Origin: Thiobacillus sp.
GTDB taxonomy: Bacteria > Pseudomonadota > Gammaproteobacteria > Burkholderiales > Thiobacillaceae
Length of the DNA stretch: 12,988 nt
NCBI RefSeq assembly: GCF_024708915.1
Contig: NZ_JANJXQ010000021.1
Span: forward strand, 1-12,988
Direction: 5' to 3'
Each line of letters opens with the position of its first letter. The stretch's first letter is position 1. The notes below the pieces were generated by a model. The model was not told where the DNA came from, made no database searches, and was given only the letters and a program-made list of their open reading frames with translations. The translations under genes were made by a program, and so were the position numbers. Of the stretch, positions 1 through 6,874 are shown in pieces.

Positions 1-484
1 GCGCCTCGAAGCAGACGACGTCGCCGGCCAGGCGGGCGTCGAGCGTGCGCGCCAGCGCTTCGCCGCCGCAGCGCATGATGCCGTCGTGGTTCCACCTGAA
101 GAGGGGGCGCGCGAGCGGCCCGGCCAGGTTCATCCAGGCGGTCGTGGTGCGGACCTGCCAGTCGAAGCGCGCGCGGGTCACCCGGCCGTCGGTCGAGAAG
201 CTCCAGCGGCCGCGGCCCTGGAGGTCGCCGCTCGCGGTGCCCTCGACCCAGGCCAGACGCTCGGCGTCGACCACGCGGATGTCGAACGTGAGCCGATACG
301 GCAGGCGGCCGCGCCAGGTGTAGCGGCGCACGCTGCCGATGCCGCGGGCGTCGCCGGGGGCGAGCTCGTCGACGCGCTCCACGCTGCGCCACCAGCGCGG
401 CCAGCTGAGCGAATCGGAGATGGCGTCGCACACCTGCTCGAGCGGCGCCTCGATGCACCAGAGCGTGACCAGGTGGTATTCCAT
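1..484 (-). CDS. SRPBCC family protein, C-terminus cut by window edge
   Basis: The minus-strand frame is open from ATG at 484 to the left edge, giving about 161 residues. It begins MEYHLVTLWCIEAPLEQV and contains a W-P-R-W-W segment near residue 28, then alternating beta-type stretches (YRLTFDIRVVD, RWSFSTDGRVTRARFDWQV). This is the pattern of the SRPBCC/START-like (polyketide cyclase/dehydrase) hydrophobic-ligand-binding fold. Families with this fold bind lipids or other apolar molecules; the ligand here cannot be told. No signal peptide is visible, so it is probably cytoplasmic. The start overlaps the stop of the upstream DUF1571 gene by one base (TGATG), which implies translational coupling. 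The true C-terminus lies outside the window. Confidence 0.78.
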   Translation of the reverse strand, partial: MEYHLVTLWCIEAPLEQVCDAISDSLSWPRWWRSVERVDELAPGDARGIGSVRRYTWRGRLPYRLTFDIRVVDAERLAWVEGTASGDLQGRGRWSFSTDGRVTRARFDWQVRTTTAWMNLAGPLARPLFRWNHDGIMRCGGEALARTLDARLAGDVVCFEA

Positions 485-1113
485 CAGTCGTGCGGCGGAT
501 CGAAGAGGGTGTGCGCGAGCGGCACGTCGATTTCCAGCGCGTCGAACGTGACAGTCTCGATCACGGCACCCGCCGGGTCGCGGCTGATCACCCTCAGCGG
601 GAACCGGGTCGCCGGGTCGAGCCACAGTTCGTATTGGTGCACGCCGGCGATCGTCTGCCCCGGCGCGCCGCTCACCACCAGGCGCAGCGCGGGGCGAGCG
701 TCGACGCTTGTCTCGTCGGGCGCCTCCGCGTGCCCCGCCTCCAGCAGCGCGCCGACATGTTCGAACAAGGCGCCCACGTCCGAGCGGTCGACGGTCTGGC
801 CCCCGACGCCGCGCACCAGGGGATTGCGCGGGCTCAAGTCGAGCTCCGGGAAGCGGCCGACGCCGAACGGCCACAGGCGCACCCGCCGGGTGAGCGGGCT
901 GTAGACCAGCACGGCGCCCGCGTGCGGGCGGACGAACTCGATGCGGACGAACCCCGGCTTCCTGTAGTAATAGCGGAGATGTTCCTCGCCGTCGGGACGG
1001 ACGGTGTGCAGGGTGACGCGGTAGGACTCGACCGTGCGGTAGTGCTCGACGGCGTCGGCGAGCGGCGCCGGGCGGCTTGCGGCGAGGGCGGCCAGCGCCA
1101 GCGCGGCCAGCAT
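484..1113 (-). CDS. DUF1571/LolA-like periplasmic protein
   Basis: This 209-residue protein has a short hydrophobic N-terminus (MLAALALAALAAS), probably a signal peptide. A beta-rich body follows, with segments such as VESYRVTLHTVRPDG, EHLRYYYRKPGFVRIEF and GAVLVYSPLTRRVRLWPFG, then YELWLDPATRFPLRVISRD and a closing VTFDALEIDVPL. The layout resembles DUF1571 and LolA/LolB-like lipoprotein-carrier folds, which are half-barrels that hold acyl chains. The specific ligand is unknown. It sits third in a four-gene minus-strand set: the cupredoxin stop lies 2 bases upstream of this ATG, and its own TGA overlaps the ATG of the SRPBCC gene. The family name is from pattern memory, so I am fairly sure of the fold type and less sure of the exact family. 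Confidence 0.7.
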   Translation of the reverse strand: MLAALALAALAASRPAPLADAVEHYRTVESYRVTLHTVRPDGEEHLRYYYRKPGFVRIEFVRPHAGAVLVYSPLTRRVRLWPFGVGRFPELDLSPRNPLVRGVGGQTVDRSDVGALFEHVGALLEAGHAEAPDETSVDARPALRLVVSGAPGQTIAGVHQYELWLDPATRFPLRVISRDPAGAVIETVTFDALEIDVPLAHTLFDPPHD

Positions 1114-1115
1114 CG

Positions 1116-1526
1116 CTACTCCACCACGAGCACCCCTGCCATCCCCTTCTCGCGGTGGCTCTCCAGGAACAGCAGCCGGTTGCGGCAGTAGAACGGATAG
1201 CTGCCGGCGGTGGTGGGCGTGAAGCGGATGGTCTTGGGCGTGCTCGACAGGCTTTCGTCGATGTCGATCCCCGCCTCGGGGGCCTGGATCACGAAGCTGT
1301 GGGGGGCCAGCCCGCGCTCCACGCTGATCGTCAGTTCGACCGGCACGTTCGCCTTCACGGTCACCCGCTCGGGCCTGAAGAAGTACGACCCGCCTTCGAT
1401 CCGTGCGCGCTGCACGCCGTCGGCGCCGACGCTCGCGCGTTCGGCCGGCGGGTCGGCGGTGGCGCAGGGCGGGCCGGCCGCTGCGAGGCAGGCGGCGAGG
1501 ACGGCGGATTGCGCGATCGCACGCAT
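1116..1526 (-). CDS. Exported cupredoxin-domain protein
   Basis: This 136-residue protein has an N-terminal signal peptide (MRAIAQSAVLAACLAAAG), so it should be periplasmic. The mature part is a single cupredoxin domain: GGSYFFRPERVTVKANVPVEL opens the beta-sandwich. The likely type-1 copper ligands are His76 (APHSF), Cys114 (FYC), His124 (SHREKG) and Met129. Cupredoxins shuttle electrons or handle copper. The spacing Cys-x9-His-x4-Met is wider than the two to four residues usual between Cys and His in plastocyanin or azurin types, so the copper-site loop is enlarged. The stop is 2 bases from the next gene and the start is 7 bases after the PEBP stop, so it lies inside an operon. The partner oxidoreductase is not in view. 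Confidence 0.85.
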   Translation of the reverse strand: MRAIAQSAVLAACLAAAGPPCATADPPAERASVGADGVQRARIEGGSYFFRPERVTVKANVPVELTISVERGLAPHSFVIQAPEAGIDIDESLSSTPKTIRFTPTTAGSYPFYCRNRLLFLESHREKGMAGVLVVE

Positions 1527-1533
1527 GGCGGGC

Positions 1534-2013
1534 CTACTTCTTCTTCTGGTAGTACCCGACCAGTTCGGCCTTCCCCAGGACGTGCCCCTGCATCGCCTTT
1601 TCGAGCGCGGCCTTGGTCGGCGGCTGCAGGGCCGGCAGCGCGGTGTCGAGGGCGTAAAGCTTGTGGACGTAGCGGTGCCGGCCGACCGGCGGGCAGGGGC
1701 CGCCGTATCCGGTGCGTTGCCAGTCGTTGAGGCCCTCGCGGGTGCCGGGTGGCAGGTCCTGCGGGCGCGACTGCCCGGCCGCGAGCCCCGGTGTGCCGGG
1801 CGGCAGGTTGTACAACACCCAGTGCACCCAGGTCATCTTCGGCGCGGCGGGGTCGGGGGCGTCGGGGTCGTCGACGATCAGCGCCAGGCTCTTCGTTCCG
1901 GCTGGCAGTCCCGACCACGCCAGCGGCGGGGACTGGTCGGCGCCCTCGCAGGTGTGCCGGCCGGGAATGTCGCCATTGTGGGTGAACGCGTTCGAGCTCA
2001 GTTCCATGGTCAT
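1534..2013 (-). CDS. YbhB/YbcL family (PEBP) Raf-kinase-inhibitor-like protein
   Basis: From the chosen ATG this is 159 residues, the usual length for bacterial PEBP proteins. Family landmarks are visible: an N-terminal segment of the form LSSNAFTHNGDIPGRHTCEG, then SPPLAWSGLPAGTKSLAL, the DDPDAP motif of the anion-binding pocket, WVHWVLYNLPP and a GYGGPCPP-x3-HRYVHKLYAL segment. Bacterial PEBPs bind phosphorylated or phospholipid-like anions, but their roles are mostly unknown. The frame stays open to an ATG at 2124, but a G-rich Shine-Dalgarno (GGGGAAAGGGG) lies directly before 2013 (ATG at 2007 is also possible). A -10-like TATATT lies at 2093-2098. It is the first gene of the minus-strand set that continues into the cupredoxin. 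Confidence 0.88.
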   Translation of the reverse strand: MTMELSSNAFTHNGDIPGRHTCEGADQSPPLAWSGLPAGTKSLALIVDDPDAPDPAAPKMTWVHWVLYNLPPGTPGLAAGQSRPQDLPPGTREGLNDWQRTGYGGPCPPVGRHRYVHKLYALDTALPALQPPTKAALEKAMQGHVLGKAELVGYYQKKK

Positions 2014-2092
2014 GCCCCTTTCCCCGGCGCACGCGGCCCCGCCCGCGAAGGTGGCGCCGATCAGGCTGCGTGTCGGATCGAACATGCTCTGA

Positions 2093-2098
2093 AATATA
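2093..2098 (-). promoter_or_regulatory. Possible -10 element upstream of the PEBP operon
   Basis: TATATT on the minus strand lies about 80 bases before the favoured PEBP start, in a short AT-rich patch of otherwise very GC-rich DNA. No good -35 hexamer is seen 16-18 bases further upstream. If real, transcription would begin near 2086, which would exclude the 2124 start. Confidence 0.3.
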
Positions 2099-2159
2099 GA
2101 CGCCCGGCCCGCGTGCACCAGCACGGCCGTGGCGCCGGGACCCGGGGGTGACGCCGCCC

Positions 2160-2834
2160 TCAGGTCGCGAGCCCGAGCTCGCGTTGCAGCGCCGCCATCT
2201 GCGCCTTGAGCGCGTCGACCTCGGTCTCCAGCCGAGCCACGTTGGCCTTGAGCGCGGCGATCTCGCCGACGGTCACGTCGGCGCCGGGCTCGGCCGCCGC
2301 AGGCGTCGCCATCACCTCGTCGAGCGCGGGCGTGCCGGAAAGCAGGTGCGCCCAGCGGTTCTCGCGCGCGCCGGGCTGGCGCGGCAGCTCGGCGACCAGG
2401 GCGCCCTCGGGGCGCGCGGCGAGCTCGTGCAGGAAGGACTCGACCGCGGAGATGTCGGCGAACCGGTGCAGGCGCTCGCAGTTGATGCGCAGCTCGCCGG
2501 CGGTTTGCGGTCCGCGCAGCATCAGCACGGCGAGCAGCGCGACCGACTGCGACGGCAGCTGCAGCGCCTTTTCCATGTTGTGGGCATAGCGCGGCACGCG
2601 GCCGCCGCTCGACTCGATGACCAGCGTCGGCCCCTTGAGGCTGTCGACGGCAGCCGCCACCTTGGCCTCGCTCGTCTCGATGACGGGATGGCGGCTCGTC
2701 TTCTGGTTGCAGCCCGCCACCAGGGCGTTGAGCGACAGCGGGTAGGTGTCGGGCACGGTGCGCTGCTTCTCGCAGAGCACGCCGAGGATGCGCGTTTCGA
2801 GCAGGGAAAGCACGGGCAGGCGGGGCGCGTTCAT
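2160..2834 (-). CDS. yceH: YceH family (DUF480) protein
   Basis: This 224-residue protein matches YceH along its length. The opening LSLLETRILGVLCEKQRTVPD-type segment, YPLSLNALVAGCNQKTSR, the LMLRGPQTAGELR segment, HRFADISAVESFLHELA and RENRWAHLLSG are the conserved blocks of the family, which folds as two winged-helix domains. The last 40 residues (VGEIAALKANVARLETEV...) form a coiled coil typical of the C-terminus. The function is not established; the fold suggests DNA or protein binding. The ATG at 2834 is favoured. An in-frame ATG at 2861 would add nine residues (MRALPPDTP) but overlaps a -10-like CATAAT. It is divergent from the LapA-like gene at 2940 and stops about 150 bases before the PEBP start. 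Confidence 0.92.
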   Translation of the reverse strand: MNAPRLPVLSLLETRILGVLCEKQRTVPDTYPLSLNALVAGCNQKTSRHPVIETSEAKVAAAVDSLKGPTLVIESSGGRVPRYAHNMEKALQLPSQSVALLAVLMLRGPQTAGELRINCERLHRFADISAVESFLHELAARPEGALVAELPRQPGARENRWAHLLSGTPALDEVMATPAAAEPGADVTVGEIAALKANVARLETEVDALKAQMAALQRELGLAT

Positions 2835-2855
2835 GGGCGTATCCGGGGGCAAAGC

Positions 2856-2868
2856 GCGCATTATGCGC
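2856..2868. promoter_or_regulatory. Palindrome overlapping a -10-like CATAAT before yceH
   Basis: Six-base arms GCGCAT/ATGCGC flank one central base. On the minus strand the centre reads CATAAT, a fair -10 hexamer whose transcript would start about 20 bases before the 2834 ATG. The symmetry could be an operator or chance in GC-rich DNA. No matching -35 is seen. Confidence 0.3.
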
Positions 2869-2903
2869 CGCCGGGCCGCGCCCGGCTTCCTTGCCCGGGC
2901 GTC

Positions 2904-2909
2904 TATGAT
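2904..2909 (+). promoter_or_regulatory. Candidate -10 element for the LapA-like gene
   Basis: TATGAT, one mismatch from consensus, lies 30 bases before the ATG at 2940, and AAAGGAACAGG follows as a Shine-Dalgarno. A recognisable -35 hexamer at the normal distance is absent, so the call rests on the -10 alone. Confidence 0.35.
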
Positions 2910-2939
2910 GAAGGCATTCGACAACCCGAAAGGAACAGG

Positions 2940-3388
2940 ATGAATTTCCTCGCCGCGGCGATCCTGGTCGCCCTGCTGCTGCTCGCCGTGTTCACCCTGG
3001 TGAACTGGTCGGTCCTCAGCGCGCCCGCCACGCTCTCCTTCATCGCCTTCAGCGTCGAAGGCCCGCTCGGCGTGATCCTGCTCGGCGCCATGCTGTTTCT
3101 GGTCGTGCTCTTCGTCGTGTACGCCCTGACCCTGCGCACCCAGATGCTGGTGGAATCGCGCCGCCACAACCAGGAACTGCAGGCCCAGCCGAGCACGCCC
3201 AGGCCGACGTCCGCGACGAGTACCGCAAGCAGGTCGCCCAGTTGCGCACCCGGCAGGATCAGGCGCGCGACCGGCTGGCGTCGCTGCCCGATGCCGGCGA
3301 CGAGGCCTGGCAGGACCTGAAGGCGGGAGTCGGCATGGCGAAGGACGCGATCCGCGAGGCGGTCGCCCGGTCGCGCTTCGACAGGTAG
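2940..3388 (+). pseudogene. LapA-like two-helix membrane protein, disrupted by a 1-nt frameshift
   Basis: The ATG at 2940 follows a good Shine-Dalgarno. Residues 1-28 and about 44-67 are two hydrophobic helices, separated by a short loop (SAPATLSFIAFSVEG), followed by a basic, helical stretch (LRTQMLVESRRHNQELQAQ). This topology resembles LapA/DUF1049, which works at the inner membrane in lipopolysaccharide control; identity with LapA is only suggestive. After position 3188 the original frame turns into low-complexity Pro/Ser/Arg/Thr sequence ending at 3320. The +2 frame instead continues a clear coiled coil (AEHAQADVRDEYRKQVAQL ... AIREAVARSRFDR) to TAG at 3388. Restoring one G (CAGGCCCAG-G-CCGAG) joins the frames into a 149-residue protein. 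This could be a real mutation or a sequencing/assembly error; if uncorrected, the product is 126 residues with a wrong tail. Confidence 0.7.
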
Positions 3389-3401
3389 CGGCTCGCCCCC
3401 C

Positions 3402-4121
3402 TCAGGCCAGCCAGGCCTGGCGGATTTCGCCCAGCGTCTCGACGAGCTGCCGCATGCGCGCGGGTGCGTGGACATGGCCGTGGATCGCGAGGTTCACGTG
3501 GTCGTCATCGATGCCCAGAAAACGCACGCCGGCCTCGTCGAGGCTGCGGCGCAGGGCCTCGAGTTGCGGATCGGCAGCCGCATCGGCGGCGGGGCTGGAT
3601 GTCAGCACGCCGATCGCTGCCCGCACCGCGGCGAGGTCGGTGCGCCCGCAGCGGGCCGCCAGGCAGGCGAGCGCCTGCCACAGCGGCGGCTTTCCGGCGT
3701 GCCGGTGCAGCGGGTGCGCCGCGCCGCGCAGGCTTGCCGCGACCGCATCCGCGTAGCGGGCGCCGGCTGCGGGGGTGTCGAACAGCATCCTGGGGGCATG
3801 GGCGAGGCGGATGCCTTCGGCGTCGCCGCGCTCGACCTCCGCCAGCGCGAGCAGGGCGAATCCCTGCGCGGTGTGGCGGCCAAGCAGCGCGTCCAGCCGG
3901 GCGTCGCCGGCCGCGGCGAGGTCCGCCAGCAGGTCGGCGCGCGGGGGCGCGACCGACCACAGGGCATGCGCCAGCGGGGCGGCGGGTTCCGGACCCCGGA
4001 TTTCCACCCAGCGCCCATCGCACAACTCGACCAGCGACTGCTGTAGGGCGCGCCGCCGGGCCTCGGGCATGCGGGCGAGGCGCCGCATCGCCTCGGACTC
4101 GATGAGCGCGAGCTTGGGCAT
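3402..4121 (-). CDS. Hypothetical protein, unrecognised, 239 residues
   Basis: I do not recognise a family. The protein is alanine- and leucine-rich and mainly helical, with no signal peptide or membrane helix, so it is probably cytoplasmic. The N-terminal third has a basic helix (MRRLARMPEARRRALQQSL), then a WVEIRGPEP strand. The C-terminal 50 residues are the most protein-like part, with AGVRFLGIDDDHVNLAIHGH followed by VHAPARMRQLVETLGEIRQ. The acidic-histidine cluster DDDH...HGHVH could bind a metal, but this is speculation. It starts 13 bases after the nitroreductase stop, suggesting co-transcription, and its stop is 13 bases from the convergent LapA-like gene end. The opposite strand also has long open frames, but these look like GC-driven shadows. 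Confidence 0.68.
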   Translation of the reverse strand: MPKLALIESEAMRRLARMPEARRRALQQSLVELCDGRWVEIRGPEPAAPLAHALWSVAPPRADLLADLAAAGDARLDALLGRHTAQGFALLALAEVERGDAEGIRLAHAPRMLFDTPAAGARYADAVAASLRGAAHPLHRHAGKPPLWQALACLAARCGRTDLAAVRAAIGVLTSSPAADAAADPQLEALRRSLDEAGVRFLGIDDDHVNLAIHGHVHAPARMRQLVETLGEIRQAWLA

Positions 4122-4134
4122 GCGCGACGCCGCG

Positions 4135-4785
4135 CTAGCGGCCGCCGGCCGGGTAGCCCACCGATTGCGCGAGGACGACCTGCTGGCGGGGGCCGAGCCG
4201 GAGCGCCTTCCCCAGCGCCACGGGGTCGACGAGGCCGCGCACGACCGTGGCGAGCCCCGCCGAGGCGCAGAAGAGGTAGACGTTCTGGGCGATGAAGCCG
4301 GCGTCGGCGGCGACGAAGCGCGCCTTCCGCTCGGGCGCGTCGTCGTCGCTCGTGCGGTCGAGGTCCGCCACGTACACCAGGTTCATCGGGGCGGTCGCGA
4401 CGAAGTCCTGCACCCCGGTCAGGCGGCGCAGGTCGCCTGTGGCCACCTGCGTGAGCGTGTGCGTCGCCGGGTCGTAGCGATAGGCTGCCTCCGCGGTCGT
4501 CACGTAGACGTCGATCTCGCGCCAGTCGCGCGCCGACGGCGCGGTGCGCTTGCCCGAATCCGGCCGGTTCACGCCGTTCGCCGCCCACAGGAGATTCGAC
4601 AGCAGCTGCGGCGGAAGCGGCCGGCCCGCGAATTCGCGCGACGACCGCCGCGCCTGCAGCGCCTGCATCAACGGCATGCCGCCCGCCGTCTCAGGGGGTG
4701 GCAGCCTGATCGATCCGGCGTCCTGCGCCAGCCCGCTTCCCATCATGCCTATCATGAAGAGTCCCGCTGCCATCCAGGTGTTCAT
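4135..4785 (-). CDS. Exported nitroreductase-family (SagB-like) protein
   Basis: This 216-residue protein begins with a signal peptide (MNTWMAAGLFMIGMMGSGLA, cleavage likely after Q21), which is unusual for cytoplasmic nitroreductases but known in a periplasmic subset. The mature part shows the nitroreductase fold: LMQALQARRSSREFAGRPLP with the FMN-phosphate-contacting Arg pair, LLSNLLWAANGVNRPD, then SARDWREIDVYVTT, and near the end FIAQNVYLFCASAGLATVVRG and VLAQSVGYPAG. Family members bind FMN and use NAD(P)H; the substrate is unknown. The ATG at 4785 is chosen because GAGGG lies 7 bases upstream and the signal peptide starts there; the frame extends to 4821. It precedes the hypothetical gene at 4121 and diverges from the ATPase gene across a 135-base gap in which no good promoter is seen. 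Confidence 0.85.
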   Translation of the reverse strand: MNTWMAAGLFMIGMMGSGLAQDAGSIRLPPPETAGGMPLMQALQARRSSREFAGRPLPPQLLSNLLWAANGVNRPDSGKRTAPSARDWREIDVYVTTAEAAYRYDPATHTLTQVATGDLRRLTGVQDFVATAPMNLVYVADLDRTSDDDAPERKARFVAADAGFIAQNVYLFCASAGLATVVRGLVDPVALGKALRLGPRQQVVLAQSVGYPAGGR

Positions 4786-4920
4786 GGCCATTCCCTCGAA
4801 CCGAGGTGCCTCTCCGTCCACTGTAGACCCGCGGCGATGCGGAGCAAGCGGCGCCGCGCCTGCTTTTTAATTGCGTGGCTTTTCGGTAGGCTTCGCGCTG
4901 ACCACACGAAAACCGGCCCC

Positions 4921-5841
4921 ATGCACTTCACGCCCGAATCCTTCCGCGCCTGGCCGACCAAGCGCGTCACCCTGCTCGGCATGTCCGGTGTCGGCAAGAC
5001 GCACATCTCGACCATGCTGCGCGGCCACGACTGGTTCCACTATTCCGGCGACTACCGCATCGGCACCCGCTACCTCGACGAGCCCATCCTCGACCTCATC
5101 AAGCAGCAGGCGATGCAGGTGCCCTTCCTGCGCGACCTCCTGCGCAACGACTGGATCGACATCAAGAACAACATCAAGATCCACGATCTCGGCCCCGTGC
5201 TCACCTTCGTCGGCAAGCTCGGCGGGCCCGAGTGGGGCGGGCTTTCGCTCGACGAGTTCAGCCGCCGCCAGGCCGGCTACCGCGACGCCGAGATCGCCGC
5301 GATGAAGGACGTCCCCGAGTTCATCCGCAAGGGGCAGGAGATCTACGGCTACCCGCATTTCGTCAACGACGTCGGCGGCAGCCTGTGCGAGCTCGACGCG
5401 CCCGGCGTGATCGAGCTGCTGGCCGAGCACACGCTCATCCTCTACATCCAGACCACGACGCGCGAGGAGGAGGAGACGCTGATCCGCCGCGCGCAGTCCG
5501 ACCCCAAGCCGCTGTACTTCAGGCCGGCCTTCCTCGCCGAGCATCTGCCGGTCTACCTCGCGGAAAAGGGACTCGAATACGTCGCGCAGGTCGAGCCCGA
5601 CGACTTCGCGCGGTGGGTGTTCCCGCGCCTGTTCCATTCGCGCATTCCGCGCTACGAGGCGATCGCGCAGCCGCACGGCTACACGGTGACGTCGCAGGAA
5701 GTGGCGCAGGTGCGCGACGAGCGCGACTTCCTCGCGCTGCTGGAGACCGCGATCGCGAGGAAGGCGCCAGGGGAAGGAGCGCAGGGATCAGGATTCAGGG
5801 GCCAGGGGTCAGGGGGGCGGAATGCCGCTGGTCGCGCATAA
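4921..5841 (+). CDS. P-loop ATPase/kinase-like protein upstream of metA
   Basis: This is a 306-residue protein. A Walker A motif GMSGVGKT lies at residues 20-27 right after a beta strand (RVTLLGMSG), as in small nucleotide kinases. Conserved-looking blocks follow: HDWFHYSGDYRIGTRYLDEP, FVGKLGGPEWGGLSLDEFSR, YGYPHFVNDVGGSLCELD and HTLILYIQTTTREEEETLIRR. The overall layout suggests a soluble nucleotide-binding protein with a possible phosphotransfer role; the substrate is unknown. The last 25 residues (GEGAQGSGFRGQGSGG...) are translated from a 7-bp tandem repeat and look non-native. Its stop overlaps the metA start by 20 bases. No strong Shine-Dalgarno precedes ATG 4921, but it is the first Met before the P-loop strand. 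Confidence 0.85.
   Translation: MHFTPESFRAWPTKRVTLLGMSGVGKTHISTMLRGHDWFHYSGDYRIGTRYLDEPILDLIKQQAMQVPFLRDLLRNDWIDIKNNIKIHDLGPVLTFVGKLGGPEWGGLSLDEFSRRQAGYRDAEIAAMKDVPEFIRKGQEIYGYPHFVNDVGGSLCELDAPGVIELLAEHTLILYIQTTTREEEETLIRRAQSDPKPLYFRPAFLAEHLPVYLAEKGLEYVAQVEPDDFARWVFPRLFHSRIPRYEAIAQPHGYTVTSQEVAQVRDERDFLALLETAIARKAPGEGAQGSGFRGQGSGGRNAAGRA
5768..5816 (+). repeat. Heptameric tandem repeat, consensus CAGGGGN
   Basis: In strict 7-base register the units are CAGGGGA, AGGAGCG (degenerate), CAGGGAT, CAGGATT, CAGGGGC, CAGGGGT and CAGGGGG. The array encodes the tail of the ATPase gene, and its G-rich end lies 5 bases before the metA ATG, where it can serve as the Shine-Dalgarno. Confidence 0.8.
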
Positions 5842-6874
5842 CGCCCTGCCCACCTTCGAGCGCCTGCGCCGGGACGGCATCACGGTGCTGTCGACCGAGC
5901 GCGCGGCCGGGCAGGAAATCCGCGAGCTGCACGTCGGGCTCCTCAACATGATGCCGGACGCGGCGATCGAGGCGACCGAACGCCAGTTCTACCGCCTGGT
6001 CGGCGAGTCGAACCCGATCGCGCAGTTCTACATGCACCCCTTCACGCTGCCGACGCTGCCGCGCGGCGACAAGGCGCGGGCGCACATCGCGCAGTACTAC
6101 GAGAGCTTCGACGCCATCCGCGAGGCGGGGCTCGACGCGCTCATCATTACCGGCGCCAACGTCAGCCACCCCAACCTCGCCGACGAGCCCTTCTGGGAGC
6201 CGCTGATCGAGGTGATCGACTGGGCCTGGGACAACGTCACCTCGACCCTGTGCTCCTGCCTCGCCACCCACGCGGTGATGCAGTTCCGCCACGGCCAGAC
6301 GCGGGTGAAGCAGCCCGCCAAGATCTGGGGGGTGTTCGAACACCGCGTCACCGACTTGCGCCACCCGCTGGTGGGCGACGTCAACACGCGCTTCGACGTG
6401 CCGCACTCGCGCTGGAACGACGTCTCGCGCGCGCAGTTCGAGGCGGCCGGCGTCAGGGTGCTGGCCGAGAGCGCCGAGGCCGGCGTGCACCTCGCGGTTT
6501 CCCACGACGGCCTGCGGACCGTGTTCTTCCAGGGTCATCCCGAGTACGACACGGTGTCGCTCTTGAAGGAGTACAAGCGCGACCTGCTGCTCGCGGCGTC
6601 CGGCAAGCTGCCCGAGTTCCCGCCGTTCCCGCGGCGCTACTTCAACCGCCAGGCACAGGCGCTGCTCGCCGAATACGCCCACCGCACCCTGGCCGGCGAG
6701 ACGCTCGCCTTCCCCGAGCCGCTGCTGCTGCCGCTGCTCGACAACACCTGGCACGACACCGCCGAGGGTGTGGTCGGCAACTGGATCGGCTGCGTCTACC
6801 AGGTCACCCACCGCGAGCGCGGCCTGCCCTTCATGCCGGGAATCGATCCCGACAACCCGCTCAACCTCGCATGA
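5822..6874 (+). CDS. metA: Homoserine O-acyltransferase, MetA type (probably O-succinyltransferase)
   Basis: This 350-residue enzyme acylates L-homoserine with an acyl-CoA, the first committed step of methionine synthesis, in the cytoplasm. MetA family blocks are clear: RASGQEIRELHVGLLNMMPD-type opening (here RAAGQEIRELHVGLLNMMP), TGANVSHPN, VTSTLCSCLATHA with the catalytic Cys146, GVFEHRV, DVPHSRW, and FFQGHPEYD with catalytic His239 and Glu241. Length is slightly above the E. coli enzyme because of the C-terminal region. The position equated from memory with E. coli Gly111, which steers succinyl versus acetyl-CoA choice, is Ser115 here, so the acyl donor is not certain from sequence. ATG 5822 overlaps the ATPase stop by 20 bases and lies after the G-rich heptad array; its TGA overlaps the mlaE ATG (ATGA). 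Confidence 0.93.
   Translation: MPLVAHNALPTFERLRRDGITVLSTERAAGQEIRELHVGLLNMMPDAAIEATERQFYRLVGESNPIAQFYMHPFTLPTLPRGDKARAHIAQYYESFDAIREAGLDALIITGANVSHPNLADEPFWEPLIEVIDWAWDNVTSTLCSCLATHAVMQFRHGQTRVKQPAKIWGVFEHRVTDLRHPLVGDVNTRFDVPHSRWNDVSRAQFEAAGVRVLAESAEAGVHLAVSHDGLRTVFFQGHPEYDTVSLLKEYKRDLLLAASGKLPEFPPFPRRYFNRQAQALLAEYAHRTLAGETLAFPEPLLLPLLDNTWHDTAEGVVGNWIGCVYQVTHRERGLPFMPGIDPDNPLNLA

Noticed and set aside
86..2151. Several overlapping plus-strand open frames
   Set aside because: They are antisense to four minus-strand genes with clear domains and contain only low-complexity Arg/Pro/Ala sequence.
3405..3422. Palindrome GCCAGGCCTGGC as a terminator between convergent genes
   Set aside because: It lies within the end of the minus-strand coding region and lacks a following T tract on either strand.
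4861..4900. Promoter for the ATPase operon (TTGCGT and TAGGCT)
   Set aside because: The spacer would be only 10 bases, so it is not a valid sigma-70 arrangement.
3775..4920. Long plus-strand open frame upstream of and in frame with the ATPase gene
   Set aside because: It is a GC-driven shadow of the nitroreductase and hypothetical genes on the other strand; the predicted residues are Arg/Ala/Ser-rich without motifs, and the ATPase begins cleanly at 4921.
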